A DNA stretch of 64,000 nt from an uncultured Bacilli bacterium (GTDB lineage Bacteria; Bacillota_I; Bacilli_A; RF39; UBA660), in the NCBI GenBank assembly GCA_944358445.1, contig CALVRC010000007.1, forward strand, positions 1-64,000, in the 5' to 3' direction. A program made the position numbers and the translations under genes. The notes beneath the pieces are model-generated. The model made no database searches. It was not told the origin of the DNA and was given only the letters and a program-made list of their open reading frames with translations. The first letter of the stretch is position 1, and the number at the start of each line of letters is the position of its first letter. This document shows, piece by piece, positions 8,719-18,098 of the stretch.

Positions 8719-9874
8719 CTGTCATACCTCCTAAAATTTCTTTGATTTTTATTATTATATTATCTATATTATAATTATAGTGTTTCAAATTTCTTTTATA
8801 ATTTACAAGTAAATTTTTATTATTAATTATTTTTTTTATACCATCATATAATCCATCTACACTATTATTAACAATCATGCCATTTGCATTATTTTGAATC
8901 AAATCAAAAGTCGCAGCATTATCAGTAGCAAGTACAGGTATACCCAATGCTTGAGCCTCTACAATAACTAATCCAAATGGTTCATAGCGTGAAGATAAAA
9001 TGAATAAATCCGCACCTTTAGCATATTTATAAGGATTATCTTTTTCGCCTTCAAACGAAATATTTATTTTCTCATTTAAAGCTCTTTCTTTTAATTCATT
9101 ATACATAGGACCATCACCATATATTGTTAAATAAATATTTTTATCAAGGCCTTCATTTTTAAGTTTTACAAATACTTCAATTAATCTATCATATCCTTTT
9201 TGTGAATGTATACGGCCAAAAGAAACCATGTTAATAACATCTTTATTATAATCGACACAACCATCACCAGCCAATTTTCTTATTTTATCTACATTAACAA
9301 TATTAGGAACCACTGTCACTTTATTTTCAAGATGATAAATTTCATTAAAGGCTTTCTTTACACCAACTGAAACAGCAATAATTTGATCAAATTGCGGTAA
9401 AATTTTTTTAAATAGTTTATCATATTTTTGGTTTGGATTAGTTTTTACATATTCATAATGAAGCCAATGCATTTTTTTCAAACTATCACCAAAAGCAGTA
9501 AAAATAGCCGTAAAACCATCTTTAAAAGCTATTTCAATATCATATTTTTTATTTAATATTTTTTTTCTTTCTTTTATTATTCTTTTTTTTATAAAACCTG
9601 TCTTCATTTCAAAAACAAGACGAATTTTAGAAAAAATTAAGCCTAGTTTCTTTGTTTTTAAAACCTCTTTAACAGGTAAATCTACAGTATTAAAAAATTT
9701 AGTACCGTATATAACATTTGTATTTATATTTTTAAGTCTATTTCCATTATTATGCAAAACTAAAATGTCAGTATCATAATCAGAAAAAACACCTAAATTA
9801 AGCATATCTTCTAATAATATAGAAACGCCACCCATCTTTCTTTCATCAACAACTATTAATAAACTTTTTTTCAT
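8711..9874 (-). CDS. GT4 family glycosyltransferase (GT-B fold)
   Basis: The 387-residue protein starts with a Rossmann strand and a glycine-rich DERKMGGVS loop. The C-terminal half has the GT4 signature: FGRIHSQKGYDRLIEVF and then LSSRYEPFGLVIVEAQALG, with the E-x7-E nucleotide-sugar site. It has no membrane segment, so it is cytoplasmic or peripheral. GTGGTGA precedes the ATG. It is coupled to the polymerase gene downstream. The sugar it transfers cannot be inferred. Confidence 0.9.
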   Translation of the reverse strand: MKKSLLIVVDERKMGGVSILLEDMLNLGVFSDYDTDILVLHNNGNRLKNINTNVIYGTKFFNTVDLPVKEVLKTKKLGLIFSKIRLVFEMKTGFIKKRIIKERKKILNKKYDIEIAFKDGFTAIFTAFGDSLKKMHWLHYEYVKTNPNQKYDKLFKKILPQFDQIIAVSVGVKKAFNEIYHLENKVTVVPNIVNVDKIRKLAGDGCVDYNKDVINMVSFGRIHSQKGYDRLIEVFVKLKNEGLDKNIYLTIYGDGPMYNELKERALNEKINISFEGEKDNPYKYAKGADLFILSSRYEPFGLVIVEAQALGIPVLATDNAATFDLIQNNANGMIVNNSVDGLYDGIKKIINNKNLLVNYKRNLKHYNYNIDNIIIKIKEILGGMTDE

Positions 9875-9884
9875 CTAATCACCA

Positions 9885-10841
9885 CTAATTAACTTTTAAA
9901 ATCTTCTTCAAAAAATTTAATCTTTTCTTATAAATTAAATTACAAACAATTTTATACTTAAAACCCATTTTTTTATAATATTTATTTTTAGACCAATTAG
10001 GAAATTTTTCTTTCATTATTTCACAAACTCTATTTATAGAAGGTAAACCTTCTTCATATGGTAAAAACCTTAAAGAAGCAGCATGTAGTAAATGTTCAAT
10101 ATATAAATATTCTAATTCATCTTTATATTTATCAAAAGCATCTTTTTTTATAAATATATTTGTTAAATTATTAAGTGAATCAAAAATATCATTTAACTTA
10201 TCAGTATAAGTTTTTTGATGCATAATAGATCCTTCTCTTACTAAATAATAATATAAATAATCATCTATAAAAGAAATATTTTTAGCATACAAACAAAAGG
10301 CAGGGACTTCAGCTATATCCTCATAATGATGCCCTTCCAAAAAAGCAAGTTCAGGGTGTAATAAAATGTCTTTTTTTATAAATTTGCAACAAGCAGATGG
10401 ATTATTTAAAATATATCTCTTAAACACATCAACATCAAAAATTCCATTATTTATTTTTACATTTCTACCAGCAATAACATTCAACATTTTACATATAACA
10501 ATATCACTACCCTCTTTCAAAGCAGTTTTATACATTATTTTAAGCATATCCTTACTAATCCAGTCATCCGAATCAACATATAAAATATATTCACCATTAG
10601 CATATTTCAAACCATAATTTCTAGCACTTGAAAGGCCTCCATTTTCTTTTTTCAAAGGTTTAATGATATTAGGGTATTTTTTTTGATATTCATCAATAAT
10701 GTCTTGCGAATTATCAGGAGAACCATCATTTACTACAATAACCTCATAATCATCAAAAGTTTGATTAACTAAACTATCTAAACATTTAGGAAGTAAATCC
10801 TCAACATTGTAAACAGGTACAATAACACTAATTTTCGTCAT
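9885..10841 (-). CDS. GT2 family glycosyltransferase
   Basis: A GT-A domain starts TKISVIVPVYNVEDLLPKC, with NDGSPDNS and the DxD in YVDSDD, and a C-terminal helical part of about 150 residues rich in Tyr and Lys. I chose the ATG at 10841 because GGAGG lies five bases upstream. An in-frame ATG 15 bases earlier overlaps the end of the Stealth gene and precedes that site. It resembles the GT2 genes at 6303 and 14412 and probably arose by duplication inside the locus. Confidence 0.88.
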   Translation of the reverse strand: MTKISVIVPVYNVEDLLPKCLDSLVNQTFDDYEVIVVNDGSPDNSQDIIDEYQKKYPNIIKPLKKENGGLSSARNYGLKYANGEYILYVDSDDWISKDMLKIMYKTALKEGSDIVICKMLNVIAGRNVKINNGIFDVDVFKRYILNNPSACCKFIKKDILLHPELAFLEGHHYEDIAEVPAFCLYAKNISFIDDYLYYYLVREGSIMHQKTYTDKLNDIFDSLNNLTNIFIKKDAFDKYKDELEYLYIEHLLHAASLRFLPYEEGLPSINRVCEIMKEKFPNWSKNKYYKKMGFKYKIVCNLIYKKRLNFLKKILKVN

Positions 10842-10852
10842 AACATCCTCCA

Positions 10853-11857
10853 TCATTTTTCAAAACTAGATTTATCTGGTAATATTTTATTAAGATGTTC
10901 AGCAAGTTCTTTAGTTACTTTATCATAATTAATAGACAAATCACTATCATTAATACATATTTCTTCTACTTTTTGATTATCGATAACATCAAAAAGTTCA
11001 GTATTATCATTACTTAAATTAAAGAACCTTCCAATTTTTTTAATAGATTTTGGTTCAAAGTTTCCAGTATAAATCTGCCATAATTGAAATACATATTGAT
11101 TAACATCTATCATCCTTCTAAACTTTGAATAAGCAGTTTTTTCTAAAACGTCATGTTCTTTTTCCCAAACTTCTTCAAAAATACTTTTCAAAAAAGGCGC
11201 TGACATATGTGGATAATCAAACCCTGCCATATATGGCCATTTATAAAGTAATAAAAATCTTATATTTCTTTTTCCATATTTTAAATTAAAACACTTAGAA
11301 AAATTCTTCTTAATAACCTCCCTTTTATTAAAATGTCTACAAATAAGCATTTTATCATTTAATAAAATGTGTTCAAAAAGAGGGTCAGTGTCTTTATCAC
11401 AATAATGTATATTATCACGCCATACATCACAAGGTAATCCATTTTTAAAATAGAAATTTTTCTTCAATGGTTTTAATATAAACATATCATCATTAAAATA
11501 CACAAAGCTATCTGCCAAACCTTTAATTCTATGTAAATGAATTTCTATAGCATCAGAATTAAAAACCGGTAAATACTTTTGAGGAATAAAATCTTCATGC
11601 TTAACAACATTTAACTTAGGATTATCGGTATTAAGCCAAGAAGGAACATGACCCCAAGTAACAAAATGAATTTTATTTACCCAAGGAGCAAACTTTTCTA
11701 CACCTCTAAACCAATATTTTAAAACACCCATATCTCTATATCTATTAATAGCATTACTAGTATCTATTTTCTTTTCCAAATATTTATTTTTTTCTTCAAG
11801 CCAAGCAGGATCACTTCCATCAACCCACATTATTACAAAATCTATTTTTTCATTCAT
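10853..11857 (-). CDS. Stealth-family sugar phosphotransferase
   Basis: The 334 residues show the Stealth conserved regions in order: CR1 as IDFVIMWVDGSDPAW (residues 5-19), CR2 from RYRDMGVLKYWFRGV through FNSDAIE and FVYFNDDMF (about 39-127), and CR3 around DYPHMSAPFLKSIFEEVW (about 215-232), with a weaker CR4. Stealth proteins transfer hexose-1-phosphate from a nucleotide sugar to a glycan, making phosphodiester-linked capsules. This implies that the polymer made here contains sugar-phosphate links. AGGTGG precedes the ATG. Confidence 0.9.
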   Translation of the reverse strand: MNEKIDFVIMWVDGSDPAWLEEKNKYLEKKIDTSNAINRYRDMGVLKYWFRGVEKFAPWVNKIHFVTWGHVPSWLNTDNPKLNVVKHEDFIPQKYLPVFNSDAIEIHLHRIKGLADSFVYFNDDMFILKPLKKNFYFKNGLPCDVWRDNIHYCDKDTDPLFEHILLNDKMLICRHFNKREVIKKNFSKCFNLKYGKRNIRFLLLYKWPYMAGFDYPHMSAPFLKSIFEEVWEKEHDVLEKTAYSKFRRMIDVNQYVFQLWQIYTGNFEPKSIKKIGRFFNLSNDNTELFDVIDNQKVEEICINDSDLSINYDKVTKELAEHLNKILPDKSSFEK

Positions 11858-11868
11858 CTAAACACCAC

Positions 11869-13359
11869 CTAAAATACATCGTATAAGAACTTTTCAAATT
11901 TATGATCAACTATTTTAACATTTTTATCTTCTGGAATACCATAATATTTTTTAAATACTTTAGTATGATATTCGCCCCAAGGACCTCTTGTCCAAATATA
12001 ATATATAAACTGATCATAAACCTCAATTGTATCTATATTTTTATCTTTTAATTGTTTTTCTATATAAACATCTCTATCTTTTTGCATAATAAATATTAAA
12101 ACAAACATAACAATAAAATATATAATAATTAAAATCAAAAATACATACACACTTTTATTTAAATTAAAATTATCTTTTATAAGTCTAAGTGATACAATTA
12201 AAAATATAAACTCTGATAAAATAGCTGTTCTCTCACCCCATGTTGGAGATACAAGCATAGAACCAATAGCAACCCCACCAACCAAAGTCAAAAATATCAA
12301 AAACATTTTTTCTTTATCATCTTGCACTAAATAAATAATAGAATAGAAAAATAAGACTACAAATAAAATCCAATAAAATATAAAATACCAATTATCTACT
12401 CCGAAAGCACCCCACATAGATGCAATTTTATTAGCATCTATACCATTAAAATCCAAAGGAAACATTAAGTATAAATTTTGGATAACACCTAAAATTGGAA
12501 TAATCAAAAATAATATAATATAACGTGTCTTAATATTTTTCTTTTTCAAAACAATCAAAATAGCCAAAGACATCATAACTAATACAATTATATTTCTAGT
12601 AATAGCATAACCGATTAAATAAGGTATATTAGAAAAAATTCTTCCAAATATATTCATACTATAAAATTCAGTTTCAGTATTTACTCTATTTGCCGTTCCA
12701 GGAGAAATAAGCATTAAAACCAAAGCCACTACTGAAACAACAGATAAAATACCAAATTTAACAAGTTCTTTTTTATCTTCTTTCCTATGTAATATTAACC
12801 ATAAAATATTGCCAAATACAAATGCAAGACCAATATTTTCAACAAACATTGGTGTAATAGTATTTATAAATAATAAAATTAAAAATTCAATATTTCCAAA
12901 TTTAAATTCTTTCTTTTGATATAAATAGTAAAAATAAGCTAATACAATAGAAGCAGGATATAAATATGTAATACTACCAGCAATCCAAGTATATGTCTGC
13001 GAAATACTATTAACATTTAATAAAAGCAAAAATATAAATGGCATAATATATATAGCCTTATTTTGAACTTTACCAATAATTTTATTAGCTATATAAACAA
13101 TTAATGTTAATAGTCCAGAAGTTACAACCACAAATAAGACTTTATAATATGTAAACAAATAAATAAAAATTCTACTAATAAATCGACCTTCCCATGAAAA
13201 ATACATACCTTTTGCGGCCGACAATATCATTCTTAATCCTTGAGCCCCAACAGGATAATTACCCCAATCATCACCATTTATTGGCGCTAGCGAAAGAATG
13301 ACAAGAAAAAATATAAAACATATTAAATATAAATAATTATTTTTAATTTTCTCAACCAT
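11869..13359 (-). CDS. Polytopic GT-C-like membrane protein (DUF6056-like)
   Basis: The 496-residue protein has about eleven hydrophobic segments. An acidic motif INGDDWGNY follows the first helix, where GT-C enzymes keep their catalytic Asp pair, and a short soluble tail of about 60 residues ends the protein. The pattern matches the DUF6056 group of bacterial membrane glycosyltransferase-like proteins. It lies between pssE and the Stealth gene, probably in one transcript. The expected role is to transfer a sugar from polyprenyl phosphate to the polymer outside the membrane; this is inference. Confidence 0.65.
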   Translation of the reverse strand: MVEKIKNNYLYLICFIFFLVILSLAPINGDDWGNYPVGAQGLRMILSAAKGMYFSWEGRFISRIFIYLFTYYKVLFVVVTSGLLTLIVYIANKIIGKVQNKAIYIMPFIFLLLLNVNSISQTYTWIAGSITYLYPASIVLAYFYYLYQKKEFKFGNIEFLILLFINTITPMFVENIGLAFVFGNILWLILHRKEDKKELVKFGILSVVSVVALVLMLISPGTANRVNTETEFYSMNIFGRIFSNIPYLIGYAITRNIIVLVMMSLAILIVLKKKNIKTRYIILFLIIPILGVIQNLYLMFPLDFNGIDANKIASMWGAFGVDNWYFIFYWILFVVLFFYSIIYLVQDDKEKMFLIFLTLVGGVAIGSMLVSPTWGERTAILSEFIFLIVSLRLIKDNFNLNKSVYVFLILIIIYFIVMFVLIFIMQKDRDVYIEKQLKDKNIDTIEVYDQFIYYIWTRGPWGEYHTKVFKKYYGIPEDKNVKIVDHKFEKFLYDVF

Positions 13360-13376
13360 AATTCACATCCATTCTA

Positions 13377-13856
13377 TCAATTATTATCTATATACTCTTT
13401 TAATTTACTAATCAGTAAATCATTATTATTTACCCATTTTTTAGGTTCAAAATTCTTAGCCTTTTCATAAACCTCTTTAAAATCATCTGTTTCAAGTAAC
13501 CTTAAAATATATCCTTTTTCATAAAAGTTATTAACAATCTGTAACTGATGATCATTTGTATGTTCCTTATATTTAGCAAGTCTAGGTACAGCAATAATTT
13601 TTTTATTTGCTTTCAAAGCAGACAAAATATTTCCTACTCCACCATGTGTAATAAATAAGGAACATTCATTAATATACTTATTAAAATCATCTATACTTAC
13701 ATAATCAAATATCTGCATATTATCGCTTTTATATTTAGTATAACCAGCTTGTACAATAACTTCTTCAGTTATAACATTATTTTCTATATTTTCATCAATA
13801 ATTTTCAAAAGTCTTTCAAAACTTTTATCTTGTGTTCCAAGTGCAACAAAAATCAT
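13377..13856 (-). CDS. pssE: PssE-type glycosyltransferase catalytic subunit (Alg13-like)
   Basis: At 159 residues it matches the C-terminal half of GT28 enzymes. It starts MIFVALGTQDKSFERLL and carries FITHGGVGNILSAL and RLAKYKEHTNDHQLQIV, the UDP-sugar-binding motifs of the Alg13/PssE/EpsF group. Such proteins work only with a separate membrane partner of Alg14/PssD type, which is the next gene upstream with 9 bases between them. Together they add the second sugar to the lipid-linked unit at the inner membrane face. AGGAGG precedes the ATG. Confidence 0.9.
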   Translation of the reverse strand: MIFVALGTQDKSFERLLKIIDENIENNVITEEVIVQAGYTKYKSDNMQIFDYVSIDDFNKYINECSLFITHGGVGNILSALKANKKIIAVPRLAKYKEHTNDHQLQIVNNFYEKGYILRLLETDDFKEVYEKAKNFEPKKWVNNNDLLISKLKEYIDNN

Positions 13857-13865
13857 AAATACCTC

Positions 13866-14351
13866 CTAAAAAACACTACCCCAATATTTAGCATTAGGAT
13901 AAAGCTCTAACATATCTTCCCACTGAACTAAAAATAAATCAGCAAACTTATATACAAGCTTTCCGGTAATTGTCTTGGTATTTATATTAGCAAATGTCTC
14001 AATAAAAATTATTTTACTGCCAAATAACTTACCAATACAGCACATAGGCCCAGCTATATGAGCTCCAGTAGTTACAATATATTTTGGCCTAAATTTAATA
14101 TAATTAAACAGCTCAATCCAACAGTTAAAAAATAGTTTAAATAAATAGGTAAACTTATGATCTTTAGTACCATATATTACAAAACTAACTTTTTTCTTAT
14201 ATTTATCCTTCAATGAAAGATTAGAAGGCGTTTTTTCAGTAATAATACGATAATCATAATAATCAAAAAGTGGTCTAAGTTGCATTAATTCAGATAAATG
14301 TCCCCCGGTACTCGCGATAAACAAAACTTTTTTCTTTTTCTCCTTTGCCAT
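13866..14351 (-). CDS. pssD: PssD-type glycosyltransferase membrane subunit (Alg14-like)
   Basis: The 161-residue protein has the Alg14/PssD features: a glycine-rich start FIASTGGHLSEL, IVTTGAHIAGPMCCIGK in the middle and LVQWEDMLELYPNA at the end. It lacks the N-terminal membrane helix of eukaryotic Alg14 but keeps a hydrophobic segment near residue 75-90. It recruits the PssE catalytic subunit encoded 9 bases downstream. Start ATG with AAGGAGG. The UDP-sugar is not defined by sequence. Confidence 0.9.
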   Translation of the reverse strand: MAKEKKKKVLFIASTGGHLSELMQLRPLFDYYDYRIITEKTPSNLSLKDKYKKKVSFVIYGTKDHKFTYLFKLFFNCWIELFNYIKFRPKYIVTTGAHIAGPMCCIGKLFGSKIIFIETFANINTKTITGKLVYKFADLFLVQWEDMLELYPNAKYWGSVF

Positions 14352-14411
14352 ATATCCTCCTTGTTATTATAATTATACATTATTTTCCCTATTAAGCCAA
14401 TGATAAAAATA

Positions 14412-15395
14412 TTATTTTTTAAATAGTAAATATAACCTAATATAAAAATTAAATAAATGCATTCTTTTGTTTTTTAAAAGATTAATAAATATTTTCCATT
14501 TTTTTGAAATAGGTTCTTTTAAAACTTCCACATAATATTCATAATTCGCTGTAGCAATTCTCTTCAAAGCATTAAAATATTCTTTTTTAGAAAGTTTTTT
14601 ACGGTAATCTAAAATATAACTAAGTTGCAGATTCAAAAAGCGTTGTTCAAGTAAAGAGGATAAATTCATATTATTGCTATCTTTTAATAACTTCAAAATT
14701 TTATAACGTAAATTTGCAATTGAAGATAAATTTCTAATGGAACTTTCAATATTTTTAGTTACACTATTTTCATTGACACAATAATTATAATAAGGATTAG
14801 AAATAACTTTAACATTTTTAATCTTTAAACAATATTCAAGCAAAAACATAACATCTTCTTGATAAAATAATTCTTCATCAAATAATATATTATTATCCTT
14901 AATAACCTTTAATTTAAAAAGATAATTCCATAAATGTCCCTCTGTTTTGTTTGAAACTAAATATTCTAAAAGCTTCTTACTATCAAAAGTTAAATCAACT
15001 AAAGCCAAAACATCATCGGTATTTTTCTTTTCTATCTTTTCTTCACCATCAACTACATAATGACCAAATCTAAGCAAATCATTTTCATCATATTCATTTA
15101 TCAAAGCTTCAAATGCATCTTTTTCTAAATAATCATCCGCATCGCAAAAATAAACATATTCACCGGTTGCTAAAGAAAGGCCAGTATTCCTGGCCTTTGA
15201 AACACCTTCATTTTTTTTATTCACTAAAACTATATTTGAATATTTTTTCAAAATGTTTTCTGTATTATCAGTACTTCCATCATTAACAACAATTATTTCT
15301 ACATTACTATAAGTCTGATTAAATACTGAATCAATACATCTTTGAATATATTTTTCGCCATTATAAACAGGTATAATAACAGATATTTTAGGCAT
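14412..15395 (-). CDS. GT2 family glycosyltransferase
   Basis: The 327-residue GT-A enzyme begins KISVIIPVYNGEKYIQRC and has VNDGSTDNTE and a DxD-equivalent FCDADDYLEKDAF. The C-terminal part is helical and basic, with a hydrophobic end (FNFYIRLYLLFKK) that may bind the membrane. TAGGAGTGGTGAT precedes the ATG. It lies 17 bases downstream of the GH25 gene and 60 bases upstream of pssD, so it is probably in the same transcript. Substrate unknown. Confidence 0.88.
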   Translation of the reverse strand: MPKISVIIPVYNGEKYIQRCIDSVFNQTYSNVEIIVVNDGSTDNTENILKKYSNIVLVNKKNEGVSKARNTGLSLATGEYVYFCDADDYLEKDAFEALINEYDENDLLRFGHYVVDGEEKIEKKNTDDVLALVDLTFDSKKLLEYLVSNKTEGHLWNYLFKLKVIKDNNILFDEELFYQEDVMFLLEYCLKIKNVKVISNPYYNYCVNENSVTKNIESSIRNLSSIANLRYKILKLLKDSNNMNLSSLLEQRFLNLQLSYILDYRKKLSKKEYFNALKRIATANYEYYVEVLKEPISKKWKIFINLLKNKRMHLFNFYIRLYLLFKK

Positions 15396-15412
15396 ATCAC
15401 CACTCCTATATT

Positions 15413-17944
15413 TTAATCAAAAATATCATATCCTAAATCCAAATCAACATTACCAGTTATACCAGCCAATTTACCATCTGATGCAAACTGCCAATATTTA
15501 AATGGAGTTAAATTATAAGTTGGTTTTTGTGTTTTTGCATAATTAAAAGTCGGACTAGGTACAGGTAACCACTCAGCTAACCAAATCTCATATTTCTTAG
15601 CAAGTTCTTGAGTATTTAAATAATTAGTTAACCACGTTTTATTTGCATATATTCCGCAGCTATAACCATTAGATTCAATCTCTGAACAGAAAGTATCGGA
15701 AACAGCAGTTAACTTATCTTTACCAGCATTAACCACACTATTATCTTCCATGTCTATGAATACCTTAGTACCAAGATTAGGAGAATAATTATTTTTTTCA
15801 ATTTCATCAATCAATCTAAGCATATGTCTAGCTTCATTTTGAGCACTATGGTCACTATCATCTATTTCACTAGCATACGAATATAAATATAAACCATATG
15901 GAATATTAAACCTTTCACAAGCAGCAACATTATTTAAAAATTGTCTATCATCTTGTTCAGTCCAATTACCACCATATCCTGCTCTAATAATAACAAATCC
16001 TACGCCAGAATTAGAAACATTCGCCCAATCTATTATATTTTGGTGATGTGAAACATCAATACCCGTATAAACCTTTTGACTAGTATTTTTTATTATTTTA
16101 AAAGCTTGCGAATTAGAATTATTATTTTCATATAATTGAATATTAGTGCCATTGGCCACATTTCCACCTTGAACATCTAAATTAAGTCCATTCGCTTTAT
16201 TAACGATAGAAATATATCCGTCTGAAGTATATTTAAGTCCCCATTTTTGAGTATTGGCTCCTGTATATTTAGAAAGCATAACATTAATTTGATTTTTAAT
16301 ATCACCACTTGCTGCTGTTAAAGCCGTTTCTGGATTCATAGAACTAGTAATATAATAATAACCATCATCTAACTTATGTAAATACCAAATTTGCGCAACT
16401 GAATTATTATTGTTATAAAGCCAAACATTCGTGCCATTAGCTTTTTTTGCCCCATTAACATCTACAACTTTATTTAAATCAAGCTTACTAGATATTGTAT
16501 AATAGCCCTCTTCATAAATATGACTTATTACATCTTTATCATTAATTTTTGTTTCAGTTAATTTAAACTTCTGAGAATTGGTTTCATTTCCAGTATATGT
16601 TTGAATTTTAGTACCATCAGCACTTTTTCCACTAGTAACGTCCATATACTTATTACTATGTTTTGCAATCAAATAATAATATCCATCACCAGCATCTTTT
16701 ATATACCATTTTTGTGCATCACTCTTATTAGATGTATATAACTGCACTTTAGTACCATTTGTAGTACCTCCGCTTTTTACATCTAACACATAATTACCAG
16801 AAATTCCTGACTTTATAACATAATAACCATCTTGTAAATATTCTATATACCATTTTTGTGAATTAATATCTAAATCAGTTCTTAAATCAGATTCAATTCC
16901 ATTAAATGTAAGATTAGAATTTACTGTAACAACTTTTTTCTCGTCTAAAGCGCTATTTAAAGTATAATAACCATCACTAATTTGTGACACAGAAACTTTA
17001 TTAAAAATAAATTTTTGGGCATCAGTACCATTTCCATGATAAAGTTGAATTACCCCATCCTTAGAAAGCTTTCCATCTTTAACATCCACATACATTTTAT
17101 CAATATAAGAAATTATATTATAATACCCATCATTTTCATATATAATCCATTTTTGAGCATTACTATTATTTGTTTTATATAATTGAATTTTAGCACCATT
17201 GCTAGACTTACCACCTTTAACATCTAAAGAAAGTCTTTCATCTTCATAAGATGTAATACTATAATAACCATCACCTAAATATTTAACTCTCCAAAGTTGA
17301 TTCCACTCATCAGTTTTATTATTTAAAATAATACCAGCTTCACTAGAAGCATTACCTTTAGTATCAAAAAAAACATTATTGTTGACTAAACTTGTAATAG
17401 AATAAACTCCATCCTCTAATGACTGCTTTCCCTCGATATCTTCGATAAATTTAAACTTTTGAGCATTACTTTTATTCCCTTTGTACATTTGAATATTAGT
17501 TCCATTTGCAGATTTACCACCAGCTACATCAACATATAAACCATTACGTTTAGAAATAATATAATAATATCCATCACCAGCATCATTAAAATACCATTTT
17601 TGAGAATCAGAACCATTAGAATTATATATTTGAACATTTGTTCCATTAACTAATTTACCACCTGCCACATCAAGTGATTTAGTATTATCAAGCATTGTTG
17701 TAATTTCATAATAGCCATCATCCAATTGTTTTACATACCATCTTTGAGCATTACTTCCATTAGATTGATACAATTGAACATTAGTACCATTACTAGTTTG
17801 CCCGCCAGCAACATCTAAAGTTTTATTAGCAATCGCACTTTGAATCGTATATACACCTTCTTTTATAGTAGCTGCACTAACATCAAAGCTAAACATAAAA
17901 AATGAAACTAAAAACATCACACCATAAATAAACTTTCTCTCCAT
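15413..17944 (-). CDS. Secreted GH25 lysozyme with 12 ricin-type repeats (four beta-trefoils)
   Basis: A signal peptide (about residues 1-25) is followed by twelve repeats of about 47 residues, each with a DGYY-type start, a DVxGG block, NGTxxQLY and a final QxW or QxF. Repeats 3, 6, 9 and 12 end in QxF, the others in QxW or a variant, so the array folds as four trefoils. From about residue 630 a GH25 domain follows, with GIDVSHHQ, RAGYG and FIDMEDN carrying the catalytic acids. GH25 enzymes cut muramic acid-N-acetylglucosamine bonds. The lectin array should hold the enzyme on a surface glycan, perhaps the one made by its neighbours. ATG at 17944 with AGGAGG. Confidence 0.92.
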   Translation of the reverse strand: MERKFIYGVMFLVSFFMFSFDVSAATIKEGVYTIQSAIANKTLDVAGGQTSNGTNVQLYQSNGSNAQRWYVKQLDDGYYEITTMLDNTKSLDVAGGKLVNGTNVQIYNSNGSDSQKWYFNDAGDGYYYIISKRNGLYVDVAGGKSANGTNIQMYKGNKSNAQKFKFIEDIEGKQSLEDGVYSITSLVNNNVFFDTKGNASSEAGIILNNKTDEWNQLWRVKYLGDGYYSITSYEDERLSLDVKGGKSSNGAKIQLYKTNNSNAQKWIIYENDGYYNIISYIDKMYVDVKDGKLSKDGVIQLYHGNGTDAQKFIFNKVSVSQISDGYYTLNSALDEKKVVTVNSNLTFNGIESDLRTDLDINSQKWYIEYLQDGYYVIKSGISGNYVLDVKSGGTTNGTKVQLYTSNKSDAQKWYIKDAGDGYYYLIAKHSNKYMDVTSGKSADGTKIQTYTGNETNSQKFKLTETKINDKDVISHIYEEGYYTISSKLDLNKVVDVNGAKKANGTNVWLYNNNNSVAQIWYLHKLDDGYYYITSSMNPETALTAASGDIKNQINVMLSKYTGANTQKWGLKYTSDGYISIVNKANGLNLDVQGGNVANGTNIQLYENNNSNSQAFKIIKNTSQKVYTGIDVSHHQNIIDWANVSNSGVGFVIIRAGYGGNWTEQDDRQFLNNVAACERFNIPYGLYLYSYASEIDDSDHSAQNEARHMLRLIDEIEKNNYSPNLGTKVFIDMEDNSVVNAGKDKLTAVSDTFCSEIESNGYSCGIYANKTWLTNYLNTQELAKKYEIWLAEWLPVPSPTFNYAKTQKPTYNLTPFKYWQFASDGKLAGITGNVDLDLGYDIFD

Positions 17945-18098
17945 CAATTATCCTCCTAATCTACAAACATATTATATCAAATATTTTCATCACTCACAAG
18001 AAAATGATAAAATACAAATTCAGCACTATACAATATATCAATGTGAAATAAATGTGTTATAATAAAATAAAGATTAATTAGAAAGGATAAAGATACAC

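Noticed and set aside
15413-17944. CRISPR-like repeat array
   Set aside because: The repetition is protein-level ricin repeats in one frame; the DNA repeats are diverged and have no spacer pattern.
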